64,000 nt of DNA from Blautia hominis (GTDB taxonomy: Bacteria; Bacillota; Clostridia; Lachnospirales; Lachnospiraceae): positions 248,001-312,000 of the forward strand of contig NQOF01000005.1 of assembly GCA_002270465.1 (NCBI GenBank), given 5' to 3'. Of this stretch, positions 18,429 to 26,471 are shown piece after piece. Under the pieces are notes generated by a model. That model did not search any database. It was given only the letters and a program-made list of their open reading frames with translations, and was not told the DNA's origin. Every line of letters begins with the position of its first letter. The stretch's first letter is position 1. Made by a program: the position numbers and the translations under genes.

Positions 18429-19673
18429 CTAGGCTGGTATATAGTTCATGGCATCCGGCTGCCAGCCTAGAGATCTTAATTTTTTCAGATAAGAATTTAT
18501 TTTACGTTCTTTATTAAATTGATTATAATAATCTGCCCCAAGGTCTTTGAATACCACACCGTCTTTTAAAATATGATAGATAGCCTTTAGCATAGAATGA
18601 GCCACTGCAACATATGCACGCTTGCTGCCACGGTGACCGCTGACTCTTTGGAATTCCGCGTAAAAAAAGGAATTTTTGTTCCTGACTGCTGCGTGTGCAC
18701 AGGTGATCAAGGTTGTACGCAGCATGGCATTTCCTTTTCTTGATCTCCCGGAGCGGCGTTTTTTAGCACTCTCATTGTTCCCGGGGCACAGGCCCGCCCA
18801 GGAAGAGATGTGAGCATCTGTCGGAAACCGGGACATGTCTGTCCCTATAACGGAGATGATCTGCTGTGCTCCAATAGCTGCGATCCCTGGTATGTCCTGG
18901 ATAACAGCAGTCGCCTTTTTTTCTTCGCCATTCATATTTTCGCTAATGTCATCATCCAGATTCTTGATATGCCTGATCAATTCATCCAGATGTGACAGGA
19001 GTTCCTTCATCATCTTTTTTTGGAGTGGTGTCAGGATCCCATTGAGATCCTCCAGTAGCTGTTCGTTGCTCGCTTTGAGATTAGGTGCGATCTGTTTTTT
19101 CCTACGCATCTCATCCAGCTTAGTCTCATCCACTTTCTGGTCGGAGAGGAGGGCATTGAGAAGATTCCGCCCACTCACACCATCAATGTCGGCGATCGTT
19201 CCCGACAGTTTGATATTGGCTCCTTCCAGCATTTTTTGGAGTCGGTTTAATTCTGCTGTTTTCACCTTGATGAGGCTTTTCCGGTAGCTGACAAGTTCCC
19301 GCAGCTCCCGCTGTGCTTTGTTTGGAATGAAGCTGGGCTGTAGAAGCCCATGCTGCAGGAGGTCTGCGATCCATTCGGAATCCTTAACATCCGTCTTACG
19401 CCCGGGTACAGCTTTCATATGCTGCGCATTGACTACGATCGCGTTCAGGCCGCTGGTTTCGAGAACATTATATAGTGGTTTCCAGTAAGAAGCGGTGCTT
19501 TCCATAGCAGCCATCTGACAGCCGCCCTGTGAAAGCCAGTCAGCAAGGAGCAGGAGTTCCCGGGTTGTTGCACCAAACTCACGTATTTCCTGCTCTTTGC
19601 CATGGATAAAGCAGGCAACCATGATCTTTTTGTGCACATCAATACCACAACAATTGTCGTAAACTTTTTTCAT
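18429..19673 (-). CDS. IS110 family transposase
   Basis: A 414-residue DEDD transposase, starting at ATG 19673 (MKKVYDNCCGIDVHKK; AGGTGAT in front) rather than an earlier in-frame ATG. The N-terminal RuvC-like part holds GIDVHKK, AMESTASYWK and DVKDSEWIADL. The C-terminal Transposase_20 part holds IPGIAAIGAQQI and WAGLCPGNNESAKKRRSG with the candidate catalytic serine. It appears intact. IS110 elements have no long terminal repeats and use a guide RNA made from their non-coding end, here expected upstream of the gene. Confidence 0.95.
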   Translation of the reverse strand: MKKVYDNCCGIDVHKKIMVACFIHGKEQEIREFGATTRELLLLADWLSQGGCQMAAMESTASYWKPLYNVLETSGLNAIVVNAQHMKAVPGRKTDVKDSEWIADLLQHGLLQPSFIPNKAQRELRELVSYRKSLIKVKTAELNRLQKMLEGANIKLSGTIADIDGVSGRNLLNALLSDQKVDETKLDEMRRKKQIAPNLKASNEQLLEDLNGILTPLQKKMMKELLSHLDELIRHIKNLDDDISENMNGEEKKATAVIQDIPGIAAIGAQQIISVIGTDMSRFPTDAHISSWAGLCPGNNESAKKRRSGRSRKGNAMLRTTLITCAHAAVRNKNSFFYAEFQRVSGHRGSKRAYVAVAHSMLKAIYHILKDGVVFKDLGADYYNQFNKERKINSYLKKLRSLGWQPDAMNYIPA

Positions 19674-19875
19674 ATGTATCACCTCTCCAAAATATTTACG
19701 GCATGATCCCCTGTCTATTTTCATTTTACTGTACGTCCTTTTGCCAAGTAAGGCTGGACAGATGGTGGTGCAAATGAGGGGATCAGAAGTCAGTTTAGTA
19801 ATCGGGCTACAGGCCCAAAATTCCGGTCGACCATTACCGCTATAATAATTCTAGCACAGTAACAAGATAAGGCAA
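19674..19875 (-). ncRNA. Predicted IS110 bridge (seek) RNA region with promoter
   Basis: On the minus strand a TTGCCT (19875-19870), 16-bp spacer, TAGAAT (19853-19848) promoter starts a roughly 170-base non-coding stretch that contains a GGGC-CTGTA-GCCC hairpin and ends at the transposase ribosome site. This position and size match known IS110 bridge RNAs. The RNA itself is inferred. Confidence 0.5.
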
Positions 19876-19969
19876 GACTACACAATATAACAGTTTCATT
19901 TATGGTGGTGCCAGGCAGGCATGGGGGTTAGTAAATGGGAGCAGGTTAGCTCCGTGGCAGCGGAACGCT

Positions 19970-20015
19970 TCGCTCACAGGCAATATGCTCCCTGGACCCT
20001 CTCCCATACTTTTCC
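19970..20015 (-). repeat. Right arm of the 46-bp inverted repeat around IS110
   Basis: The perfect reverse complement of 18239-18284. The remaining 78 bp up to the kinase stop codon (20016-20093) contain a second TTTTCCGTCC and no gene. Confidence 0.9.
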
Positions 20016-20093
20016 GTCCGCCTTTGTAAGTGCCCCGTCCACCTTCATGCTTTTCCGTCCCCCTCCCATCCCCACCCAAAAAGACACACCCCT

Positions 20094-21059
20094 TCAAGTG
20101 TGCCTCCACAACGTCAATATGATTTTAAGCTCCCCCTCATCCGCCTCAGCCCTTATCGTCCCCCCCATCTTCTCCGCCAAACATCTGGCGATCGTAAGCC
20201 CCAGTCCCGAACTCCCCTGATTCCTGGAACCATCCCCCATATAAAACCGTTCAAACAACCTCCCCGCTTCTTCCCCGGTCATCCCCTCCGCATCATTCAC
20301 CAAAGAAACAACCACTTTTTCCCCCTCTGTCTCCATCCGTACAAGCAACTCTCTTCCCGCATACCTGCACACATTCTGCAGCAAATTCTGCAGCACACGC
20401 TCCAACGCTCCTTTGTCCGCCCGGACATTCACGGGGCCTTCCACTATATTTATGTCAACCATAAGCCCTCTGCCGGCCAATTCCGGATAATAATCCACAA
20501 CCGTCTCCCTCAAAAGCCGGGCAATATCCACATTTTCCACTGCAGGCATATAATCCTCCCCGGAAAATCTGGACAGATCATAAAACTGCCCCACAAGCTG
20601 CTGGAGAAAATACGCCTTCCGTTTCACAACCGCCAGCGCATCCTGGTCCTCCTCGCTGAGAACGGATTTATCCATAATATCCAGATAACCGATAATAGAG
20701 GTAAGAGGGGTGCGCAGGTCATGGCTGATATTTTCAATCTGCCGCTGAAACTCCTGCTCTCTTTTGGAATACTCCAGATGCTGCTCCCGTATCCTCCTGA
20801 GCGCGTCATTGATGGTGACCAGAAGTGCCTCGATCTCCCTGTCAGGCACAGACAGCTTCAGCACCCGGTTCTCCTCCATCTCCCTGCTGATCTCCTGCAG
20901 AGCCTCATTGGTCTTTCTGACTGCCCCCCTCATTGTTCTGCAGCGCCAAAAGAAATACAGAGAAGTCAGGCACAGCAAAGCCAGCACAAAATATATCAAT
21001 TTCCCCACACTCCTCTCATGAAAAAGACGTCCGCATCCGGCCTCCAAGCTTTTCAGCAT
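20094..21059 (-). CDS. Sensor histidine kinase of the ABC-2 module
   Basis: A 321-residue kinase: hydrophobic segment about 20-38, HAMP-like/coiled linker, HisKA box (SHDLRTPLTSI, His113), N box (NLLQNVCRYAG), ERFYMGDGSRNQGSSGLGL and a C-terminal ATPase end. It is the last gene of the order regulator-ATPase-permease-kinase that is common in lantibiotic or bacitracin self-defence modules. It lies 24 bp after the permease gene. The partner regulator is at 22905-23591. Confidence 0.92.
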   Translation of the reverse strand: MLKSLEAGCGRLFHERSVGKLIYFVLALLCLTSLYFFWRCRTMRGAVRKTNEALQEISREMEENRVLKLSVPDREIEALLVTINDALRRIREQHLEYSKREQEFQRQIENISHDLRTPLTSIIGYLDIMDKSVLSEEDQDALAVVKRKAYFLQQLVGQFYDLSRFSGEDYMPAVENVDIARLLRETVVDYYPELAGRGLMVDINIVEGPVNVRADKGALERVLQNLLQNVCRYAGRELLVRMETEGEKVVVSLVNDAEGMTGEEAGRLFERFYMGDGSRNQGSSGLGLTIARCLAEKMGGTIRAEADEGELKIILTLWRHT

Positions 21060-21083
21060 CCGTAAGAATCCCGGACCACAGCA

Positions 21084-21857
21084 TTAGATTTCCTTTTTCC
21101 TGCTCACAAAAATACCTGCTGCTCCAAAAATAAATATCCCTGCAATACCCACGATCATACATTTCGCAAGCCCGAACGGAGTATCCCACAGGCATACATA
21201 CCCCGACATATTGACAGTTACCTCATGACTGAAAATATTCCACGGCATCCACGCCGCGATCTTACTTAACGCATCAATCCGGAACCCCGCATAATAACAG
21301 ACTGTGGGGATCACATACATGACGGCAAACCAGGCGATCATAGCCACTATATCTTTTTCAAAAAGAGTGAGCAGAGCCACACCCAATATGACTGCCGCGA
21401 AAGCACTTGGCAGCGCGGCACCAACGCCTCCTGCCATCTTTCCCAAAGACTCCGCTGCCGGACCGCCCAGTAAAAGGCACGCGCTCCCCACATAAAAAAC
21501 CAGGATCACTACCATACAGCAAAGAGCCGTCACTATACTGACAATACATTTCCCTATGAAAATATGTACCCTCGGAATACCGTAGGCTACCACATTTTTC
21601 AGGGTTCCGTTCTTTCTCTCATCCGCAAACAGAAGCGATGCCACTACAAATCCGGAGAGAAACAATGTCTGCAGGTTGGCGATCAGGTTATTCATTGAAA
21701 AGCTTATCAGCCCGTATGGGAAGTCCGTCAGATTTTTATTGCTCACATACAAAACCAGATTCATCAGCACCAGCACTCCCGAAGCGATCCCTGCTGCTGC
21801 ATACATCCCTTTGCTGTGTGTAATACGATATCCTTCACTTTTTATATAATTAAGCAT
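21084..21857 (-). CDS. ABC-2 type transporter permease
   Basis: A 257-residue membrane protein with six predicted helices (about 18-38, 58-78, 103-130, 140-165, 172-192, 228-250), the size and layout of BcrB/SpaE-like ABC-2 permeases. It overlaps the ATPase gene by 8 bp. It probably exports or clears a membrane-active peptide; the substrate is unknown. Confidence 0.88.
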   Translation of the reverse strand: MLNYIKSEGYRITHSKGMYAAAGIASGVLVLMNLVLYVSNKNLTDFPYGLISFSMNNLIANLQTLFLSGFVVASLLFADERKNGTLKNVVAYGIPRVHIFIGKCIVSIVTALCCMVVILVFYVGSACLLLGGPAAESLGKMAGGVGAALPSAFAAVILGVALLTLFEKDIVAMIAWFAVMYVIPTVCYYAGFRIDALSKIAAWMPWNIFSHEVTVNMSGYVCLWDTPFGLAKCMIVGIAGIFIFGAAGIFVSRKKEI

Positions 21858-22776
21858 GTCTCTGTCCTCCGTTCTTTAAATCCATATAATACTCCTCCAG
21901 CGTCACCTGTCTTCTCTCAAGTTTGGAAATATCCATATGATACTCCCCGGCAAGACGGCTGTACGCGCCAATATCCATCATGGGATCCATAATATGAATG
22001 GTTTTGTCCGGAAGGACTTTGTACCTCTCTGTGTGAAACTTTTTCTCCAAAACAGCCGTATAGCGCTCCGGATCCGACACACTGATCTCAATGTAATCTG
22101 AACACTTTTCCTTGATCTCCTCCGCAGTTACCTGCTCCGCCAGTTTTCCGTCTGTAAGGAATCCATAGACTGTGGCAAGCTGTTCCAGCTCTGAGAGTAT
22201 ATGGCTGGAGAGGATGATGGTAATATTTTTCTCCCTGTTGAGCTTCTGCATCAGATTCCTGATCTCGATGATTCCGCTGGGGTCCAGGCCGTTGATCGGC
22301 TCATCCAGGATCAGAAGCTCCGGTTCGCCTATAAGAGCAATGGCAAGACCCAGGCGCTGCTTCATACCCAGGGACAAATCTCTGCACCTTTTCTTTCTTT
22401 TGTCTGCAAGTCCTACCAGTTCCAGAACTTCATCCACAGCTCTTTTGCCCGGAACACCTTTTAATATCCGGTAATACTCCAGATTTTTCTCCACGGAGAT
22501 CTGGGGATAAAAACCCGGTGCCTCAATGACAACTCCGGTCCTCTTCCTCTGCTCCTCCATATCCTTCAGCCTGTGGCAGCCAAATAACTTCAGTTCCCCT
22601 TCATCCACATAAATATGGCCTGACAACAGCTTCAAAAATGTAGTCTTTCCCGCCCCGTTATCACCTATAAGTCCATAAATCGCACCCTTCGCTACAGTTA
22701 TGTCAACCTTATCCAGTGCGGTAAAATTACCGTACCTTTTCGTGACTCTTTTTGCTTCCGCTGCATATGCTGTCAT
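21850..22776 (-). CDS. ABC transporter ATP-binding protein (BcrA/LanF type)
   Basis: A 308-residue ATPase: Walker A GDNGAGKTT, signature LSLGMKQR, Walker B LLILDEPINGLDP, H-loop SSHILSELE, followed by a C-terminal extension of about 90 residues as in BcrA/NatA-like proteins. It acts with the overlapping ABC-2 permease. Confidence 0.93.
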   Translation of the reverse strand: MTAYAAEAKRVTKRYGNFTALDKVDITVAKGAIYGLIGDNGAGKTTFLKLLSGHIYVDEGELKLFGCHRLKDMEEQRKRTGVVIEAPGFYPQISVEKNLEYYRILKGVPGKRAVDEVLELVGLADKRKKRCRDLSLGMKQRLGLAIALIGEPELLILDEPINGLDPSGIIEIRNLMQKLNREKNITIILSSHILSELEQLATVYGFLTDGKLAEQVTAEEIKEKCSDYIEISVSDPERYTAVLEKKFHTERYKVLPDKTIHIMDPMMDIGAYSRLAGEYHMDISKLERRQVTLEEYYMDLKNGGQRHA

Positions 22777-22904
22777 ATCATTTACATCCTTTCCTGAGCT
22801 TATCTCTTAATATGCCTAAATTATAACTGTCCGCTTTTTAATAAGTCCTCAAGAAACCTTAAAGAAATCATAAAGAAAACTGTCAGTCACCTGCAAACAC
22901 AAAG

Positions 22905-23591
22905 TTAAGCCATTTTAAATCCAATTCCCCAAACGGTGCGGATATATTCCTCCTCCGGGTCAATGGCCGCTATCTTTTTTCTGATGTTGCTCACATGGAC
23001 ATTGACTGTGTTGTCCTCCCCATAATACCCGTTTTTCCATACCTGTTCATACAGGTTTTCTCTGGAAAATACTTTCCCGGGCTGCCGGACCAGGATATAC
23101 AGGATATCATACTCATGCCTTGTCAGGGAAATCTCCCGCTGTTTTACTGTCACTGTTCTGGATGCCTGATCCAGGATAAGGTCTTTATACCCATATGGTT
23201 CGGCCTCCCTTTTCACGTCCGCACTGCCGCACCGACGGAATGCAGCCATAATACGCACCAGCACTTCTTCCGGTTCAAAGGGTTTTGTAATATAGTCATC
23301 CGCCCCTAACGTGATGGTCTCCACCTTGTTCTCCAAGCCGGTTTTGGCGGACAGGACAAGGATGGGAATACGCAGTCCCATCTCCTCCCGCACTATTTTG
23401 ATGATCTCCTCTCCCCTGATTCCCGGAAGCATCAGATCCAGCATGATCATATCCGGCGTTTCCCTCTCAAGCCTCAGCTGCGCCTCTGTTCCGGAATATG
23501 CGGCAATGGCCTCATATCCTGCCTTTGTCAGGATCCTGCACAGCAGTCTGTTTATATCTGTATCATCCTCTATCACTAATATCCTCTGCAT
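22905..23591 (-). CDS. OmpR family response regulator
   Basis: A 228-residue regulator with a receiver (EDD at 8-10, phospho-acceptor Asp52 in MLDLMLPG, Lys in TKPF) and a winged helix (NVHVSNIRKKI, TVWGIGFKM). It heads the four-gene unit ending with the kinase at 20094-21059. It starts 49 bp after the MutS2-like gene, so read-through from that transcript is possible. Confidence 0.94.
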   Translation of the reverse strand: MQRILVIEDDTDINRLLCRILTKAGYEAIAAYSGTEAQLRLERETPDMIMLDLMLPGIRGEEIIKIVREEMGLRIPILVLSAKTGLENKVETITLGADDYITKPFEPEEVLVRIMAAFRRCGSADVKREAEPYGYKDLILDQASRTVTVKQREISLTRHEYDILYILVRQPGKVFSRENLYEQVWKNGYYGEDNTVNVHVSNIRKKIAAIDPEEEYIRTVWGIGFKMA

Positions 23592-23640
23592 AAGGACCTC
23601 CCGGTGCTTTTACTTTACTTGGATTATATCAGATTTCCCT

Positions 23641-25560
23641 TTATTCCTCCACTTCTATCTCCAGGCCCTCCATGTGGTGTTTACCCATGCGGTGCCTTGC
23701 CTTTCTTACCTCAACCGTGTCAAAGATAATGGAGAAATCATAATCTTCCGGGTAAAGCTCTGCAGCGGCTACCTTTAGTTTCAGCCTTTTATGACTGAGA
23801 AGGATCTTCTCATTTCTGAGCTGTACCAGAACATTTCCATTCTTATCTGCAGGTTTGACCACAATACCAATCTTTTCATCCGGCAGTATGGTCACGCTGT
23901 CTCCTCTTGTGAATTTCCGCACTGTATCCATGGTATCCTTGATAACAGCCGCCTTCTCAATACGAGGGGCATGCATTCTCTCCAGCTTCCTGCTGCCGCC
24001 CTGCAGTTTCATGGTGCGAATCAGGGATTCACTCTTTTCTCCATATGCTTCCCTGGCTGCCGACACCAGCATTTTATCAGGAAATCCCAGTCTTTTGGCA
24101 ATGTACAGGGCACAGCTCTCCCCTGCCTCTCCAACCCGCAGCCGGTACAGAGGCTTCAGGCTGTCCCGGTCAAATTCCATCCTGGCATTTTCTACATCCT
24201 CATACCTGTCCGCATATTCTTTCACTTCGGGATAGTGGGTAGTGACCAGGAATAGGGCACCGCTTCTGCGCAGCTCTTCCAATATGGAGATGGCAATTCC
24301 CATTCCCTCCTGGGGGTCCGTACCGGAACCCAGCTCATCCATGATGACCAGGCTGTCCGGTCTTACCCGTCTCAGAATGTCCAGTACATTCTTAATGTGA
24401 GCGGAGAAGGTTGATAGATTATCTGAAATGTCCTGCCCGTCACCGATATCACATAGGATCTGGTTCTGCATACAAATATCTGCCTCACGGCAGGGCACAT
24501 GCAGACCCGAACACGCCATAGCGCTCATAAGTGCCACCGTTTTGATGGCAACGGTCTTGCCGCCTGTATTCGGACCGGTGATGATCACACCACGGATCCC
24601 TCTGCCAATCTGGAAATCCAGAGGCACACAGCTCTCCTTTTCCAGCATAGGGTGTCTGGCGCCTTTCAGCTCCATATAATGTTCCAAGTTAATCTTCGGC
24701 TCCGTCCCCTCCATTTCCAGACTCAGCTTTCCTTTGGCAAACATAAAATCCAGCTTTTCAATTACCCGGATATCCTCCAGCAGCTCTGCCTCCCTCTCAG
24801 CAGTCATATTGGTGAGGGTATAGAGTATTTTACGCTCCTCGGCGTCCTCCTCAATCCTGTATATTTCCAGATCTTCCCTGAGATTGGCCACAGCCTCCGG
24901 CTCGATGAACAGCGTGGCACCCGTGGAAGACTGCTCCACCACACTGCCCGGAACCATGGACCTGCATTCTTTTTTCACAGGGATGCAGAATCTTCCGTTT
25001 CTGGTGACTACGAATGAATCATTTAGATACTGTTTGTTGCTCCTTAAGGCCCGCTCTGCCCTCTCGCTTACTTTTTCCTCCAGAAAATGGATCTGTTTCC
25101 TGATGTCTTTTAAATAAGCTGATGCATAGTCATCTACTCTTCCGTTTCTGATACAGCGCTCTATTTCCTCCTGCAGTTCCCCCGGAAAAATGAGATTCCG
25201 GTTATAGAAAGCAAGACTGATCCGCCCCTCCTCCCCTCTCTGCAGGTAGGATTTCAGCCGCCGCACAGCGATCAGGAACATGCCCATCTCCTCAAGCTGC
25301 TCCGGTATAAGCATATTACCCTGAACTGCCTTCTGCAGGTACTCCTCCACATGTTCCATAGCCGGGATAGGCGGAGTCCCCGACAGTTCCAGCATGGCTC
25401 TGGCCTGTGTAGTATCCCGAAGCTGCTTTCTCAGATCTGTCTCTGACAGGATAGGCTGCATTTCTAAAATTCTTTCTCCCGCCTTTTCTGTGGAAGTACA
25501 TTGTCTCAATTTTTCTAATATATTATAATATCCGATTGTTTCTAATGATTTATTACTCAT
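23641..25560 (-). CDS. MutS2-like ATPase lacking the Smr domain
   Basis: A 639-residue MutS-family protein. It has the MutS core and clamp-like helices in the first 300 residues and a C-terminal ATPase with Walker A GPNTGGKT (about 333-340), ELGSGTDPQEG and VTTHYPEVK. After the ATPase come a linker and a small beta domain (RGDSVTILPDEKIGIVVKPADKNG, about residues 545-590), as in MutS2. The protein stops about 150 residues short of standard MutS2 and has no Smr nuclease. MutS2 in Bacillus acts on collided ribosomes; whether this version does is an inference. It is preceded by a long structured leader with a terminator. Confidence 0.85.
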   Translation of the reverse strand: MSNKSLETIGYYNILEKLRQCTSTEKAGERILEMQPILSETDLRKQLRDTTQARAMLELSGTPPIPAMEHVEEYLQKAVQGNMLIPEQLEEMGMFLIAVRRLKSYLQRGEEGRISLAFYNRNLIFPGELQEEIERCIRNGRVDDYASAYLKDIRKQIHFLEEKVSERAERALRSNKQYLNDSFVVTRNGRFCIPVKKECRSMVPGSVVEQSSTGATLFIEPEAVANLREDLEIYRIEEDAEERKILYTLTNMTAEREAELLEDIRVIEKLDFMFAKGKLSLEMEGTEPKINLEHYMELKGARHPMLEKESCVPLDFQIGRGIRGVIITGPNTGGKTVAIKTVALMSAMACSGLHVPCREADICMQNQILCDIGDGQDISDNLSTFSAHIKNVLDILRRVRPDSLVIMDELGSGTDPQEGMGIAISILEELRRSGALFLVTTHYPEVKEYADRYEDVENARMEFDRDSLKPLYRLRVGEAGESCALYIAKRLGFPDKMLVSAAREAYGEKSESLIRTMKLQGGSRKLERMHAPRIEKAAVIKDTMDTVRKFTRGDSVTILPDEKIGIVVKPADKNGNVLVQLRNEKILLSHKRLKLKVAAAELYPEDYDFSIIFDTVEVRKARHRMGKHHMEGLEIEVEE

Positions 25561-25583
25561 GATCTTTCCTCTCTAAAAAAATA

Positions 25584-25627
25584 ACCACAGATACATACGC
25601 CCCGAACGGGTATACGACTTCTGTGGT
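25584..25627 (-). terminator. Attenuator terminator before the MutS2-like gene
   Basis: The outer stem CCACAGA/TCTGTGG and inner CCCG-TT-CGGG, then a T-rich run on the minus strand, directly ahead of the AGAGAGGAAAG ribosome site and start codon 25560. Confidence 0.8.
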
Positions 25628-25820
25628 CTTCCATGAGAAGAAAATAAACGGAGGTACAGAAACACTCCCCCTGCCCAAAGCAGCGGAGTGACCGTATTCT
25701 TCCATTCATTCCAATATATTTGAAGTGTATGATAAGGGTTCGTAAGCGAATGTATCAGCCATCAGGGTACACTGATACAAGGATAGGGTATCTGAAAAAA
25801 CGATATACTATCCCTACAGA

Positions 25821-25877
25821 TTATTCGATTATTCTGTAATCTCCACTACGGAAACCCTCAGCACAAAGACACCTCAT
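25821..25877 (-). CDS. Possible 18-residue leader peptide
   Basis: ATG 25877 to TAA 25821, peptide MRCLCAEGFRSGDYRIIE. It sits at the 5' end of the attenuator leader. The ribosome site is weak. It is proposed because small leader frames are the sensing element of ribosome-coupled attenuators; composition alone does not prove translation. Confidence 0.4.
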   Translation of the reverse strand: MRCLCAEGFRSGDYRIIE

Positions 25878-25925
25878 TTCTTAACTATTATTCTTCTTGC
25901 ATTATAACCGCTTGCTACAACTTTG

Positions 25926-26471
25926 TCAAACCTGAAATCTGTTGTAATCCTGAAAACAATCCCTGCAGAGAATTTCTTCTCCCTCAAGGTGCATCATATT
26001 TTCCGATGCAGTCTCCCCGCAGCGGGAGCAGGAAATGGATTTGAAGATCCTGGCTTTCTCAGGCAAAGGAATCCTTGTCTCCTTTACATCGAACATCTCC
26101 TTCGGACTGCATGCCTGGTAATACCGGAACGATTCCCCTTTGCTGAGTCCCTCAGGGCGAGGCCTCAGCACCAGCCGCACGGATTTGCCTGTGCTTCTGT
26201 TGTAGAAGGAAAAAGCCTGTTTTCCACACATGTGGAAGAGCAGATTTCCTTTTCCCACGCTACAGCCCAATATCACCTGGATGGCGTCCACGCCGCAGGC
26301 ATCATTTTCTGAAATGCATACAAGCTGTTCATCTTCTGAGACACAGCATTCGTCTCCTGTCTTTAAATCTAAAAGCTCAACTGCATAAAGTGCTGCCTTA
26401 TAGCCAATGGTCAGCCCACCGCACGCATGTCCATGGAATTCCACACATTTTTCCCAAATTTTATCTTTCAT
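25926..26471 (-). CDS. FmdE-like domain protein with C-terminal zinc ribbon
   Basis: A 181-residue protein resembling the subunit-E family of formylmethanofuran dehydrogenase (CVEFHGHACGGLTIGYKA near the N terminus, a Cys-His-Cys metal site) with a C-terminal CSRCGE...CRDC zinc-ribbon. In non-methanogens these proteins occur with molybdenum or metal handling and their reaction is not settled. It overlaps the MFS gene by 11 bp, so the two form an operon. I cannot assign a substrate. Confidence 0.8.
   Translation of the reverse strand: MKDKIWEKCVEFHGHACGGLTIGYKAALYAVELLDLKTGDECCVSEDEQLVCISENDACGVDAIQVILGCSVGKGNLLFHMCGKQAFSFYNRSTGKSVRLVLRPRPEGLSKGESFRYYQACSPKEMFDVKETRIPLPEKARIFKSISCSRCGETASENMMHLEGEEILCRDCFQDYNRFQV

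Larger units (their letters stand above)
18330..19925 (-). mobile_element. IS110 family insertion sequence (ends approximate)
   Basis: The boundaries are placed where the similarity between the two flanking inverted arms stops. This gives about 1.6 kb with roughly 250 bp of non-coding DNA before the transposase gene and about 100 bp after it. That is the arrangement of the IS110 group whose guide RNA is encoded upstream. The exact ends need comparison with other copies. Confidence 0.65.
25561..25880 (-). promoter_or_regulatory. Long attenuator-type leader of the MutS2-like gene
   Basis: The minus-strand leader holds, in order, an 18-codon reading frame (25877-25821), a stem AGGGATAG.../...CTATCCT, a TATCAG...CTGATA stem, a CACTCC-G-CTGC...GCAG-GG-GGAGTG stem, and finally CCACAGA...CCCGTTCGGG...TCTGTGG followed by TTATTTTTTT. 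The last is an intrinsic terminator placed 14 bp before the start codon, so expression must depend on read-through. The layout fits translation-coupled attenuation. Confidence 0.72.

Noticed and set aside
18239-20015. Terminal inverted repeats belonging to the insertion sequence
   Set aside because: IS110 elements lack such repeats, and the arms lie about 145 bp and 295 bp outside the transposase gene with diverging inner extensions, so they look like a pre-existing repeat.
25561-25880. T-box or metabolite riboswitch upstream of the MutS2-like gene
   Set aside because: No T-box sequence (TGG-accepting bulge with flanking conserved box) and no known aptamer core could be recognised; attenuation by translation fits better.
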